Shown piece after piece: positions 47,869 to 58,362 of a stretch of DNA of 59,941 bases. Under the pieces are notes generated by a model. That model ran no database searches. It saw nothing but the letters and a program-made list of their open reading frames with translations, and was not told the DNA's origin. A program made the position numbers and the translations under genes. Source of the DNA: Sphingomonas parapaucimobilis NBRC 15100 (GTDB lineage Bacteria > Pseudomonadota > Alphaproteobacteria > Sphingomonadales > Sphingomonadaceae). The number at the start of each line of letters is the position of its first letter. The stretch's first letter is position 1. The stretch is taken from positions 1-59,941 of the forward strand of contig NZ_BBPI01000095.1 of the NCBI RefSeq assembly GCF_000787715.1, in the 5' to 3' direction.

Positions 47869-50675
47869 CGGGCAGTCTCCGGCCAAGAATCAGAGGCGAG
47901 CGGCGCGTAGAGCGGGCGGGCGCCGTCGAGCACCAGCTCGACACGATCGAGGATCAGGCCGGGGTCGAGCGGCACGATCGCCACCCGGTGCTGTCCGGCG
48001 GGAAAGCTCTTGAGCGGGATGTCGGCGATCGCAGTGTTGGTCAGCACATTCTGCCGCCACTGGTCGCTGCGCCCGGTGGTCGCGAAATCGACCGTCTGCC
48101 AGTCGCCGTCGTCCAGCCGGACGGCGGCGCGAAGTCCGTGCGCGGGATCGCGCGGATGGGTCGGCAGCGCGACGATATGCAGGGTCGCCCCCGCCTCGGT
48201 CATGGTCGCGAAGCGCCATGTTGCGTGCGTGCCCTGCGCCGCCGAACCGCGTGACGGCAGGGTCAGCTTCGCCCGCAGCGCGCCGTGCTGACTGCCGAGA
48301 TCGGGGATCGCTTCCCAATCCGCCCCATAACTGGCTGTCAGCGCAGGCATGGTGACGCGACGTTCGTCCTCGATGGCCGTGCCCGGCTCAACATTGGGCG
48401 GGGTCAGCGCGGTCGCATGGACGACCACCGGCCGATCGCCGCAGCGCAGCGTCACCGGCCCGACCGCACCCTTGCCGTCGTAGCGCAGGGTCAGCCGCTG
48501 CTCGTAACCCCCGCGCGCGTTCAGTTCGCCCTTGTTTTGCGACAAGGACAGACCGGCGGGCATATCGCTCACCGCCCAGGCCGTCGCCTGCGGCTGATGC
48601 TGGTACAGCGTCACGGGCCGCGCGGCGGGAATGCCGCGGGTGAAGGTCAGGACATTCTCGTCCCCGATCCATGCGCCCCACAGCCTGGTGGCGCAGCCGC
48701 TTTGCGTCGAGGACTGCCAGTTCGGCCACATCGGCTCGGCAAAGACCGGCAGGCGGCGCGGCGCCATGTCCATCATCCCGCGCCACTTGCCGCCAGCCAG
48801 CGCATTGTAGCGCCCCGTATCCGCGACCAGCCCGGCATGGGCCGCCTTCGCCCCCGCGACATAGGCATTGGCGCTGGCCCGCTGATCGCGCGCGTACAGC
48901 TCGGCCAGATCGAGTGACAGGATACGTGTGTTCAGCCCCGCCGCGCCGCGCACCGGATAGAGGACCAGCTCGTAAAAGGCATCCTGCCGGTCCTTCGCGA
49001 TACGCGTGCCGATCGCCTCCGCCTGCGCCGCGAGCGCCTGATAGGCCGCGATGCGCGCCTGCGCTTCTTCGCCATCCGACCGGACATAGCCGCTCGGGCG
49101 GTTGGGCGTGACCCATTCGGTCTGGCCGAAGCCCATGAATTCGGGCTTTCGCGGCCAGGCGAGGTCATAGAAACGCATCATCACGTCCGCGATCGCACCC
49201 GCTTCCGCCGCGCCGAACTGCTCGGCCATGAAGCGGCGCAGATGCTCGCGCGGTGCCTCGTCCAGCAGCTTCCCGTCGAAGGCCAGGTCGAGGAAATATT
49301 GCGAGAGATATTCGACCGGCTTGATGTCGCCAACATTGACCACCCAGATGCGCCGCGCATCGGTGTCCCAGGCGCGCCCCATCTCTTCGCGGATCAGCGC
49401 GGGATGCGTGGTGCCCAGCCACAGATAGTCGTGCGGCCGCCCCCAATAGGACAGGTGGTAATAGACCCCCGCCCCGCCCGGCCGTTTCTGCTCCTCGGGC
49501 GTGCTGAGCCGCCGCAGATAGCCGTAATTGTCGTCCGTCCACATCAGCGTGACGTCACCGGGCAAGGTCAGCCCGGCGTCATAGGCCTCCTGCAACTCGT
49601 GATAGGCGACATAAAGCTGCGGAACCTGTGTGGCCGGTCTGCCCAGCGTGTCGGCCAGAAGCCCGCGCTGCCGCCCGACCACATCCTCCAGGATGCTGCG
49701 CCGCGCCGCCGTGGTCGTCACCCCCTGCATCGGTCCGTCATGCAGCCCCCGCAGGCCGACCGTATAGATCGCCTCCTGCCCCCTGGTCTCACCCACCCGT
49801 TCGCGCCAATAATCCAGGATCGCCTGGGGCCGCCGGGTGAAGTCGAACCCGCCGCGTTGCCCCTCGTCCCATTCGCGCAAGTTGTTGCGGAGCATCGGCT
49901 CGGCGTGCGAACTGCCGATGACGATCGCATAGCGTTTTGCGAGCGGCGCATTGCCCGGATCGCCGAAAAACGGCGTCGAGACCGAGTGCATCGCGGGCCA
50001 CAGCGTATTGGCCTTCAGCCGCCACATCAGCTCAAAGACGCGCTGATAGGTCTTGGGGCCGATATTGCCCTTTTCCAGATCGAAGGTCTTGGCCGCCCAA
50101 GGCTCCAGCCCCCAATCCTCGTCGTTCAGGAAGATGCCGCGATACTTCACCGATGGCGCGCGCGACACGAACGCGGCGTCATCAATCACGATCCGCTCGC
50201 GACGGCGCGGGGTGACGTCCGCCCACCATTCCCAGGGCGACACACCCAGCGCGCGGGACAGGTCGGTCACGCCATAAGCGGCACCGCGCGCGTCCGATCC
50301 GACGATCAGCAGATAGCGCCGCCCGGCCACGCGGAACCCGGCCCGGACATAACGTTCCCAGCCGCCGGAGATCGGCGACAGGTCGACGCCGCCCTGCGCC
50401 GCCAGCTGCTGGACGATCGGGGAAGCCGTCGTTCCGATCACGACGCACATCGCGGCACAGTTCGCCGCATCCTCGACGATCGCGCCCGGCCGTCCGCCCA
50501 GCGCCGTCAGGTCGCGGGCCAGAAGTTCGGCGGCGATACGGGTGGTCCCCTCGCCGTCCGGGGCCGCCAGCAGGCTCACTCGCGTCAGGTCGAACTCGGC
50601 GGCCGGGGCGGGAGCGGCGAGGCCCAGCAACGATGCCAGGCCCGCCCCCATGACCATGATCCCCGCCCGTTTCAT
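47865..50675 (-). CDS. GH115 family alpha-glucuronidase-like enzyme
   Basis: A 936-residue exported protein (signal peptide to A-P-A-A-E, about residue 26). It has the GH115 pattern: N-terminal alpha/beta domain (G-A-A-Y-G-V-T-D-L-S-R-A-L-G-V-S-P), then Y-R-G-I-F-L-N-D-E-D-W-G-L, N-T-L-W-P-A-M-H, S-S-H-A-E-P-M-L-R-N-N, L-M-W-T-D-D-N-Y-G-Y and Y-Y-H-L-S-Y-W-G-R-P-H-D-Y-L-W, plus a C-terminal beta domain. Characterised members remove 4-O-methyl-glucuronic acid from xylan or glucuronic acid from arabinogalactan. The ATGA overlap with GH2 shows an operon. A GntR-type site lies 59 bases upstream of the start. Confidence 0.92.
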   Translation of the reverse strand: MKRAGIMVMGAGLASLLGLAAPAPAAEFDLTRVSLLAAPDGEGTTRIAAELLARDLTALGGRPGAIVEDAANCAAMCVVIGTTASPIVQQLAAQGGVDLSPISGGWERYVRAGFRVAGRRYLLIVGSDARGAAYGVTDLSRALGVSPWEWWADVTPRRRERIVIDDAAFVSRAPSVKYRGIFLNDEDWGLEPWAAKTFDLEKGNIGPKTYQRVFELMWRLKANTLWPAMHSVSTPFFGDPGNAPLAKRYAIVIGSSHAEPMLRNNLREWDEGQRGGFDFTRRPQAILDYWRERVGETRGQEAIYTVGLRGLHDGPMQGVTTTAARRSILEDVVGRQRGLLADTLGRPATQVPQLYVAYHELQEAYDAGLTLPGDVTLMWTDDNYGYLRRLSTPEEQKRPGGAGVYYHLSYWGRPHDYLWLGTTHPALIREEMGRAWDTDARRIWVVNVGDIKPVEYLSQYFLDLAFDGKLLDEAPREHLRRFMAEQFGAAEAGAIADVMMRFYDLAWPRKPEFMGFGQTEWVTPNRPSGYVRSDGEEAQARIAAYQALAAQAEAIGTRIAKDRQDAFYELVLYPVRGAAGLNTRILSLDLAELYARDQRASANAYVAGAKAAHAGLVADTGRYNALAGGKWRGMMDMAPRRLPVFAEPMWPNWQSSTQSGCATRLWGAWIGDENVLTFTRGIPAARPVTLYQHQPQATAWAVSDMPAGLSLSQNKGELNARGGYEQRLTLRYDGKGAVGPVTLRCGDRPVVVHATALTPPNVEPGTAIEDERRVTMPALTASYGADWEAIPDLGSQHGALRAKLTLPSRGSAAQGTHATWRFATMTEAGATLHIVALPTHPRDPAHGLRAAVRLDDGDWQTVDFATTGRSDQWRQNVLTNTAIADIPLKSFPAGQHRVAIVPLDPGLILDRVELVLDGARPLYAPLASDSWPETAR

Positions 50676-50733
50676 CCGCCCACCCCCATGGTTATCGGAT
50701 CAGTCTAACCCGGCGGCTCAAGCTGTAAAGCTC

Positions 50734-50748
50734 ATTTGCCTGACCAAT
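50734..50748. promoter_or_regulatory. GntR-type operator copy upstream of GH115
   Basis: ATTTGCCTGACCAAT, 59 bases upstream of the GH115 ATG, agrees at 13 of 15 positions with the site at 38216-38230. On the other strand it reads TGGTCAGGCAA, close to the FadR-family consensus TNGTNNNACNA. Confidence 0.5.
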
Positions 50749-50803
50749 TAGAGGCCTTTTCCAGTCCAGGGAAAGCGACCACCCCAGGTGGCCCCTTCCA
50801 TCA

Positions 50804-52489
50804 TCAGGCGGTGACGCCATTGCCTGAAATCACCAGCGCGACGCCGATCTCATGCCGCGCGCCCGGCGGCAGCGTGACTTCCAGCGCCTCGGCGGTGCGC
50901 TTGAACGGCAGCGGGCTGTTGTCGCCCTGCAGCGTCACGCGCTGGATCTGGCCCGGCATGGTCGGGTTGCCCTGCGCCAGCAGGGTCATGCGCGCAACAT
51001 TGTCCTCGGGCCAGCCCATCACCAGCGCATGGAGATTGCCGTTGCGCGTCACATACCGCACGTCGCGCGCGGTATAGGCGGACTTGGGCCCCCCTTCGGA
51101 GAAATTGCCCGAATTGCCGCGCGTCGGGCCTTCGCCGTTCAGCTTCCACGGGCGGCTGGCATAGATCGCCTCGCCATAACGGCCCATCCATTCGGCGATA
51201 TCGTTGACGATCTTCTCTTCCTTGTCGTCGATCGTCCCGTCCCCGCGCATCGGCACCGACAGCATCAGATTGCCGTTCTTGGACACCACGTCGCACAAGG
51301 TATGGATGACGGTCGCCGCCGACTTGTAGCCGTCGTTCCGATAGGTCTCGATATCGTAATGCCAGTTGCCGATGCAGGTGTCGGTCTGCCACGGGAAGCG
51401 CTCGATATAATTTTTACCGCCACGCTCGACGTCGTCGACGATGCCCGTGCGCCGCTGCGGCGGCGTCATCTTGCTGGTGACGACGGCTTCCAGGCGGCCG
51501 CCATTCCACTGCATCGACTGGTTGTAGAACCAGGATGTGAAATCCAGGCCATATTGCTCGAGCGGCAGGTCGAAATTGTCGAAATAGACCATGTCCGGCC
51601 GGTATTTCTGGACCAGATCCTTGGCGCGGAGCAGCCAGTTGGGCGCGAAGTTCGAGCCTGCCGGAACCCCCTCGTTCCACAGGCGGTCGGTCGCCTCGTG
51701 CCAGGCATTGGCCTCCGCCTCGGTACGGATGCCATCGGGCATCGGCATGTGGCGGCCGGTATAAAGCTGCTGCGGGTCGAGCCCTTCCCACCATTGCCCG
51801 CGCCCTTGCGCGGCGGTCAGCTTATAGGCGTCATAGCGTTCACCCGCGCGTGGGCCGGTCGGGTCATAGCCATAAGCGGGCTGGTTCCAGTGCCAGGCAT
51901 GGGCCGAGTGGTTCGACACGGCGAAGCGCAGACCCCGCGCGCGCGCGCCCTTCGCCCATTCGCCGACAATATCCCGGCGCGGTCCCACCCGCGTCGTATT
52001 CCATGCATGATATTTGGAATCATAGGCGTCGAGATTGTCGTGATGGTTGGCCAGCGCCATGAAGTATTTCGCGCCCGCCTTCTTGTAGAGGTCGAGCAAG
52101 CGGCCGGGGTCCCAGCGGTCCGCCTTCCACTTGTTCTGGATCTGCATGAAACCGACATCGGCCGGGTGGCCATAGGTCTTCAGATGATGGTTGTAGGCGC
52201 GGCTGCCGGGCAGATACATCTCGCGGGCATACCAGTCGCCCTGTTCGGGCACGCACTGCGCGGTCCAGTGCGCCCACATGCCGAACTTGGCGTCGCGGAA
52301 CCAGTCGGGCACGCTGTACCCGGCGGTCAGTGACGCCCAATCCGGCGTGAAGCGCGAGGGCGGCGGCACCTTCAGCGCACGCCCCGCTCCCATGGCTTGC
52401 GGCGCCGTCGGTACCGCCGAGGCCGCTGCGGGTGCCAGTGCCGCCGCCGCGACTGCGCCCCCGATCATCTCGCGTCTGTTCGCCTTCAT
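50804..52489 (-). CDS. GH29 alpha-L-fucosidase
   Basis: A 561-residue enzyme with a Tat-like signal (N-R-R-E-M-I-G-G-A, hydrophobic, A-S-A). The GH29 barrel (about 50-420) shows W-F-R-D-A-K-F-G-M-W-A-H-W, A-K-Y-F-M-A-L-A-N-H-H-D-N, F-A-V-S-N-H-S-A-H-A-W-H-W and the probable nucleophile Asp in P-D-M-V-Y-F-D-N-F-D; a C-terminal beta domain follows. The family normally has H-x-G for the S-N-H segment, so the active site is somewhat divergent. It releases terminal alpha-L-fucose. It lies upstream of GH115-GH2 on the same strand with a 128-base gap that holds a GntR-type site. Confidence 0.9.
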   Translation of the reverse strand: MKANRREMIGGAVAAAALAPAAASAVPTAPQAMGAGRALKVPPPSRFTPDWASLTAGYSVPDWFRDAKFGMWAHWTAQCVPEQGDWYAREMYLPGSRAYNHHLKTYGHPADVGFMQIQNKWKADRWDPGRLLDLYKKAGAKYFMALANHHDNLDAYDSKYHAWNTTRVGPRRDIVGEWAKGARARGLRFAVSNHSAHAWHWNQPAYGYDPTGPRAGERYDAYKLTAAQGRGQWWEGLDPQQLYTGRHMPMPDGIRTEAEANAWHEATDRLWNEGVPAGSNFAPNWLLRAKDLVQKYRPDMVYFDNFDLPLEQYGLDFTSWFYNQSMQWNGGRLEAVVTSKMTPPQRRTGIVDDVERGGKNYIERFPWQTDTCIGNWHYDIETYRNDGYKSAATVIHTLCDVVSKNGNLMLSVPMRGDGTIDDKEEKIVNDIAEWMGRYGEAIYASRPWKLNGEGPTRGNSGNFSEGGPKSAYTARDVRYVTRNGNLHALVMGWPEDNVARMTLLAQGNPTMPGQIQRVTLQGDNSPLPFKRTAEALEVTLPPGARHEIGVALVISGNGVTA

Positions 52490-52807
52490 CCCTCGCTCTC
52501 CCTGCCATCGATCCGGTCGCTCGCACCGGCACTTTCAAGTCAGCCCGCTCGGGTTACGTCACCCGCCCTGCTCTCTTCTGTGAAAGCATTATGTTATAAG
52601 CGCGATCATAATTCACATTTGTCGGAGTTTGCAAGGCGTGTCGCAAGGGGCCAAAATAGGGGCGCGCTCTCCAATCCCGTCGCGCATTCAACCCTACCGC
52701 ACCGCACCATGCAATCGATGACTGTAATCGGGTTAACTCGCTTTGCCATCGAGACCCGGTTTTCTAATCGCGCCCCGCAACACGAATAGCAGACCAAAGG
52801 GGCCCCA
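52490..52807. promoter_or_regulatory. 318-base divergent region between fucosidase and katG
   Basis: No gene is seen. An A+T-rich stretch (52575-52620) contains nested inverted repeats: GTGAA (52580-52584) with TTCAC (52612-52616) and ATTATG (52588-52593) with CATAAT (52607-52612). It could be an operator or a leader hairpin. The remainder shows no clear promoter hexamers. AAGGGGCCCCA precedes the katG ATG. Confidence 0.45.
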
Positions 52808-55072
<2,265 letters not shown>

Positions 55073-55092
55073 AGCGGGATGCATGAGATGCC

Positions 55093-55114
55093 CCCCTCCC
55101 CTTCAGGGGAGGGG
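55093..55114. terminator. palindromic repeat acting as bidirectional terminator
   Basis: CCCCTCCCC (55093-55101) and GGGGAGGGG (55106-55114) form a perfect 9-bp stem with loop TTCA, between the convergent katG and sensor-kinase genes. It is a short member of the repeat family seen at 18125-18236. Confidence 0.6.
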
Positions 55115-55135
55115 ATCGCCCTGACTATTGCAATG

Positions 55136-56530
55136 TCATGACGGTCCGAGCACAGCACCAAAGCGCAACGTGATGCGCAGGCCCGGGCGGGTATTCACGA
55201 TCTCCAATGCGGCATCGAGCCGCGATGCGGCCGAGCGGACGATGGCGAGGCCCAGTCCGCTGCCCTCGCTGTCGCGGGCGGTCGACAGGCGGGTGAAGCG
55301 CTCGCCCAGCCGGGCCAGATCGGCATCGGGCAGACCGGGGCCGTCATCGGCCACGTCGATCCTGATCCCCTCCCCCGCTTCGTCGGACACCGTCAGCATC
55401 ACCTGACCGCCGCGACGATTATAGCGGATCGCATTGTCGAGCAGGTTGGACAGGATCTCGAACAACAGGGTGCGGTGGCTGGCGATCGCAATGTCGGCGG
55501 GTGCGTCGAGATGGATTTCCACCCCCGCCTCGATCGCCTGGGCGATGCGGCGGTTGATGACGGCGACCGCCACCTCGCGCAGGTCGACCCGTTCACGCGG
55601 TGGCGCGACCCCTGCCTCCTCGGCACGGGCGAGCGCCAGCAACTGCGTCACCAGATGTTCCAGCCGATCGGCGGCGTCGGCGATCTCGCCCAGTGCCGCC
55701 GGACTGCCACGTCTTGCCAGGGCGACCTGCACCTTGAGCACCGCGAGCGGCGTGCGCATCTGGTGCGAGGCGTCGGCGGTAAAGCGCCGCATCCCCGCCG
55801 TCGCGCTGTCCAGCCGGGCGAGCAGATGGTCGAACGCATCGGCAAGCGGGCGAAGCTCGACCGGCAGCGGCCCGGTATCGAGCGGCGACAGGTCCGGCGT
55901 CGCGCGCGTGTCCCGCGCCGCCACCGCGCCGCGCAAGCCCGCCAGCGGCCGCAGGCTCCAGGCGAGCGCGGGGCGGATCAGCAGCATGGCCACGCCCACC
56001 AGCAGCAACTCGCCCAGCACCAGCGCGACCACCAGCCGCCGTTGCAGCGCACGGCGACCGTCGAGCGTCTCGGCCACCTGCACGATGACCGGCGCGTCGA
56101 TGCGGGGCAGCGCGCGGCGCACTTCGGCGATGCGGATATCCTGATCGCGGTAGCGGGCGAAGCGGAAGCGCGGCGTGTCGAGTGCCAGTTCACCGATGTT
56201 CGGCGCGGACAGATCGGCATAGCCGGTCAGCAGCCGTCCCCCTACCGCGATCCGGTAATAGACATTGTCGCGCTCGCTATTCTCCAGCATCCCGAAAGCG
56301 GCGGCGGGCAGGTCCAGCGTCACCTCGCCGCGCTCCACCTGCACCGTCTCGGCCACTGCGCCCAGCGCGCCACCCAGCACGCGGTCGTTGGTCCGGCGAA
56401 CCACATCGGCGATCAGCGTCGCCCCCGCCAACCCCAGCAGCACCGCGATCGCCAGCATCGGCGCCAGCATCGCGGCAAGCAGCCGGGTGCGCAGCGCTAC
56501 GGCGCGCCCGCGTGGAGGCTCAATGGGCAT
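55136..56530 (-). CDS. TctE-like sensor histidine kinase
   Basis: A 464-residue kinase with two membrane segments (about 15-40 and 165-190) enclosing a periplasmic sensor domain of about 125 residues (2CSK_N/TctE type: E-N-S-E-R-D-N-V-Y-Y-R-I-A, G-Y-A-D-L), a HAMP linker, HisKA (S-H-Q-M-R-T-P-L-A) and HATPase (N-L-L-D-N-A-I-R-Y, D-D-G-P-G-L, G-S-G-L-G-L-A-I). The ATG overlaps the regulator stop by 11 bases. This kinase class responds to organic acids or similar small ligands, often with a periplasmic binding protein; such a gene is divergent from this pair. Confidence 0.9.
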   Translation of the reverse strand: MPIEPPRGRAVALRTRLLAAMLAPMLAIAVLLGLAGATLIADVVRRTNDRVLGGALGAVAETVQVERGEVTLDLPAAAFGMLENSERDNVYYRIAVGGRLLTGYADLSAPNIGELALDTPRFRFARYRDQDIRIAEVRRALPRIDAPVIVQVAETLDGRRALQRRLVVALVLGELLLVGVAMLLIRPALAWSLRPLAGLRGAVAARDTRATPDLSPLDTGPLPVELRPLADAFDHLLARLDSATAGMRRFTADASHQMRTPLAVLKVQVALARRGSPAALGEIADAADRLEHLVTQLLALARAEEAGVAPPRERVDLREVAVAVINRRIAQAIEAGVEIHLDAPADIAIASHRTLLFEILSNLLDNAIRYNRRGGQVMLTVSDEAGEGIRIDVADDGPGLPDADLARLGERFTRLSTARDSEGSGLGLAIVRSAASRLDAALEIVNTRPGLRITLRFGAVLGPS

Positions 56531-57185
56531 CGAGCATATAGCCGACCCCGCGCACGGTGCGGATTGCCGGGCCATCGGGGGCCAGCTTGCCGCGCAGCCG
56601 GGTGATGTTCACCTCGATGGCGTTGGGGCCGACCGGCTCGTCATAGCCGAACACCTCGGATTGCAGCGTCTCGCGCGGCACGATCTGCCCGGCGCGGGTG
56701 GCCAGCGCGTCGAGCACCGCCCATTCGCGGCGACGCAAGTCGAGTGTCCGCTCCCCCACCCTTGCCGCGCCGCGCGAACGGTCGAGGACGAGCGCGCCGA
56801 CCACCAGCTCGGGCGTGGGATCGCCCCCGCGCCGCCGCCCCAGCGCGCGAATGCGGGCCTCCAGTTCCTCCGGCGCGAAGGGCTTGCGCAGATAATCGTC
56901 CGCGCCGAGGTCCAGCCCGCGCACCCGGTCGTCCAGCGCATCGCGCGCGGTCAGCATCATCACCGGCACCCGGTTGCCCTGCCGCCGCAGCGTCTGGAGC
57001 ACCGAGAAGCCGTCAATATCGGGCAGCCCGACATCCAGGACGACAAGGGCATAGGCTTCATCCGCCGCGACCATCAGCGCGTCCTCGCCCGTCGCGACAT
57101 GATCGACCGCATGGCCCGCCGCGCGCAACAACGCGACGATCCCGCGCGCCAGCGCCGCATCGTCCTCGACGATCAGAATCCGCAT
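56520..57185 (-). CDS. OmpR-family response regulator (TctD-like)
   Basis: A 221-residue regulator: receiver (1-115; Asp51 in V-V-L-D-V-G-L-P-D, T in M-L-T-A-R, Lys in L-R-K-P-F) and winged-helix output (about 125-220; L-R-R-R-E-W-A-V-L-D-A-L, G-P-N-A-I-E-V-N-I-T-R-L-R-G-K-L, I-R-T-V-R-G-V-G-Y). It forms an operon with the TctE-like kinase and is divergent, across 100 bases, from a binding protein and porin, its likely targets. Confidence 0.92.
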   Translation of the reverse strand: MRILIVEDDAALARGIVALLRAAGHAVDHVATGEDALMVAADEAYALVVLDVGLPDIDGFSVLQTLRRQGNRVPVMMLTARDALDDRVRGLDLGADDYLRKPFAPEELEARIRALGRRRGGDPTPELVVGALVLDRSRGAARVGERTLDLRRREWAVLDALATRAGQIVPRETLQSEVFGYDEPVGPNAIEVNITRLRGKLAPDGPAIRTVRGVGYMLDAH

Positions 57186-57285
57186 GGCGCGGGCCTTGCG
57201 TGAAAGGCGGATGACAGCTTGGCGGGATAATCCATGGCATTGAGCTTACCCGAACCCAGAGGCGGGAAGCGAGAGGACCTGAACG

Positions 57286-58362
57286 ATGCGAATGGTAATT
57301 CTATCGATGCTGATGCTGGGTGCCGTCGCGCCCGCTCACGCCGATGCGCAGCGCCCGGCCGGTTATCCCCGCTCCTATGACGCGCTGGTCGACGAGGCGC
57401 GGGGCGAGCGCATGGTGCGCATCTATGGCAATGCCGACACCGCCGCGATGCAGCCGCTGATCGCCGCGTTTCGCCGCACCTATCCCGGCGTCCAGGTCCG
57501 CTATGACGATCTGGAATCGAGCATCATCTACGACCGCGTCGTCGCCGAGGCGCGCCGCCGCGCCGCCGGGGCCGATCTGGTCTGGTCCTCGGCGATGGAT
57601 CTTCAGGCCAAGCTGATCAACGACGGTTATGCGCAAGGCTATCTCAGCCCGGAAAAACCCGCGCTCCCCGCCACGGCGGTGTGGAAGAATATGGGTTACG
57701 GCGTCACCGCCGAGCCGGTCGCCTTCGTCGTCAATCGCCGCCTGATCCCCGCCGCGCAAGTGCCGCGCACCCATGAGGCGTTCGAACGATTGCTCCGCAC
57801 CCGTCGCGGCGCGCTGATGGGCAAGGTCGCGACCTATGACCCCGCCCGGTCCAATGTCGGCTATCTCTATCTGACCGAGGATCATGCGATCACCCGCGAC
57901 ACCCGCTCGCTGGTGCAGGCGATCGCGGCGACCCGGCCGATCCTGTCGCGCACGACCGAGCCGATGCTGGATGCGGTGTCGGCGGGGCGGATCGCCATCG
58001 CGTATAATGTGGTCGGCCCCTATGCGCTGACCCGGGCGATGCGCGACCCGAATATCCGGGTGGTCTTCCCGCGCGACTATACAATCATCGCCTCGCGCGT
58101 CGCCTTCATCGCGCGCGACGCCCGGCATCCGGCGGCGGCGCGGCTGTTCCTCGACTTCCTGTTGTCGCGCACAGGGCAGACGCTGCTCGCGAAGCAATGG
58201 CTTTTGCCGGTGCGGGCCGATGTCCGTGCGCCCCGCCTGTCGCGCGAACAGCAGCGCCCGATCCGCGTCGGGCCACAGCTTCTCGTCAATCTCGACACCA
58301 TCAAGCGCCGCCGCTTCCTGGCCGACTGGCGCGCCACTCTTGCTCAAGAGGCCCCAAAGTGA
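57286..58362 (+). CDS. periplasmic ABC-type substrate-binding protein (orphan)
   Basis: A 358-residue exported binding protein (signal peptide to A-H-A-D-A, about residue 21) of the Fe(III)/polyamine-like SBP fold: R-I-Y-G-N-A-D near residue 45, F-R-R-T-Y-P-G-V-Q-V, D-L-V-W-S-S-A-M-D, G-Y-G-V-T-A-E-P-V-A-F-V and a C-terminal F-L-D-F-L-L-S-R-T-G-Q. No permease or ATPase gene follows; the next gene, overlapping by one base, is a porin. It may pass ligand to the TctE-type sensor or to a transporter encoded elsewhere. Ligand not deducible. Confidence 0.85.
   Translation: MRMVILSMLMLGAVAPAHADAQRPAGYPRSYDALVDEARGERMVRIYGNADTAAMQPLIAAFRRTYPGVQVRYDDLESSIIYDRVVAEARRRAAGADLVWSSAMDLQAKLINDGYAQGYLSPEKPALPATAVWKNMGYGVTAEPVAFVVNRRLIPAAQVPRTHEAFERLLRTRRGALMGKVATYDPARSNVGYLYLTEDHAITRDTRSLVQAIAATRPILSRTTEPMLDAVSAGRIAIAYNVVGPYALTRAMRDPNIRVVFPRDYTIIASRVAFIARDARHPAAARLFLDFLLSRTGQTLLAKQWLLPVRADVRAPRLSREQQRPIRVGPQLLVNLDTIKRRRFLADWRATLAQEAPK

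Noticed and set aside
52579..52617. CRP site formed by TGTGA and TCACA before katG
   Set aside because: The two halves are 39 bases end to end, far longer than the 16-base CRP site.
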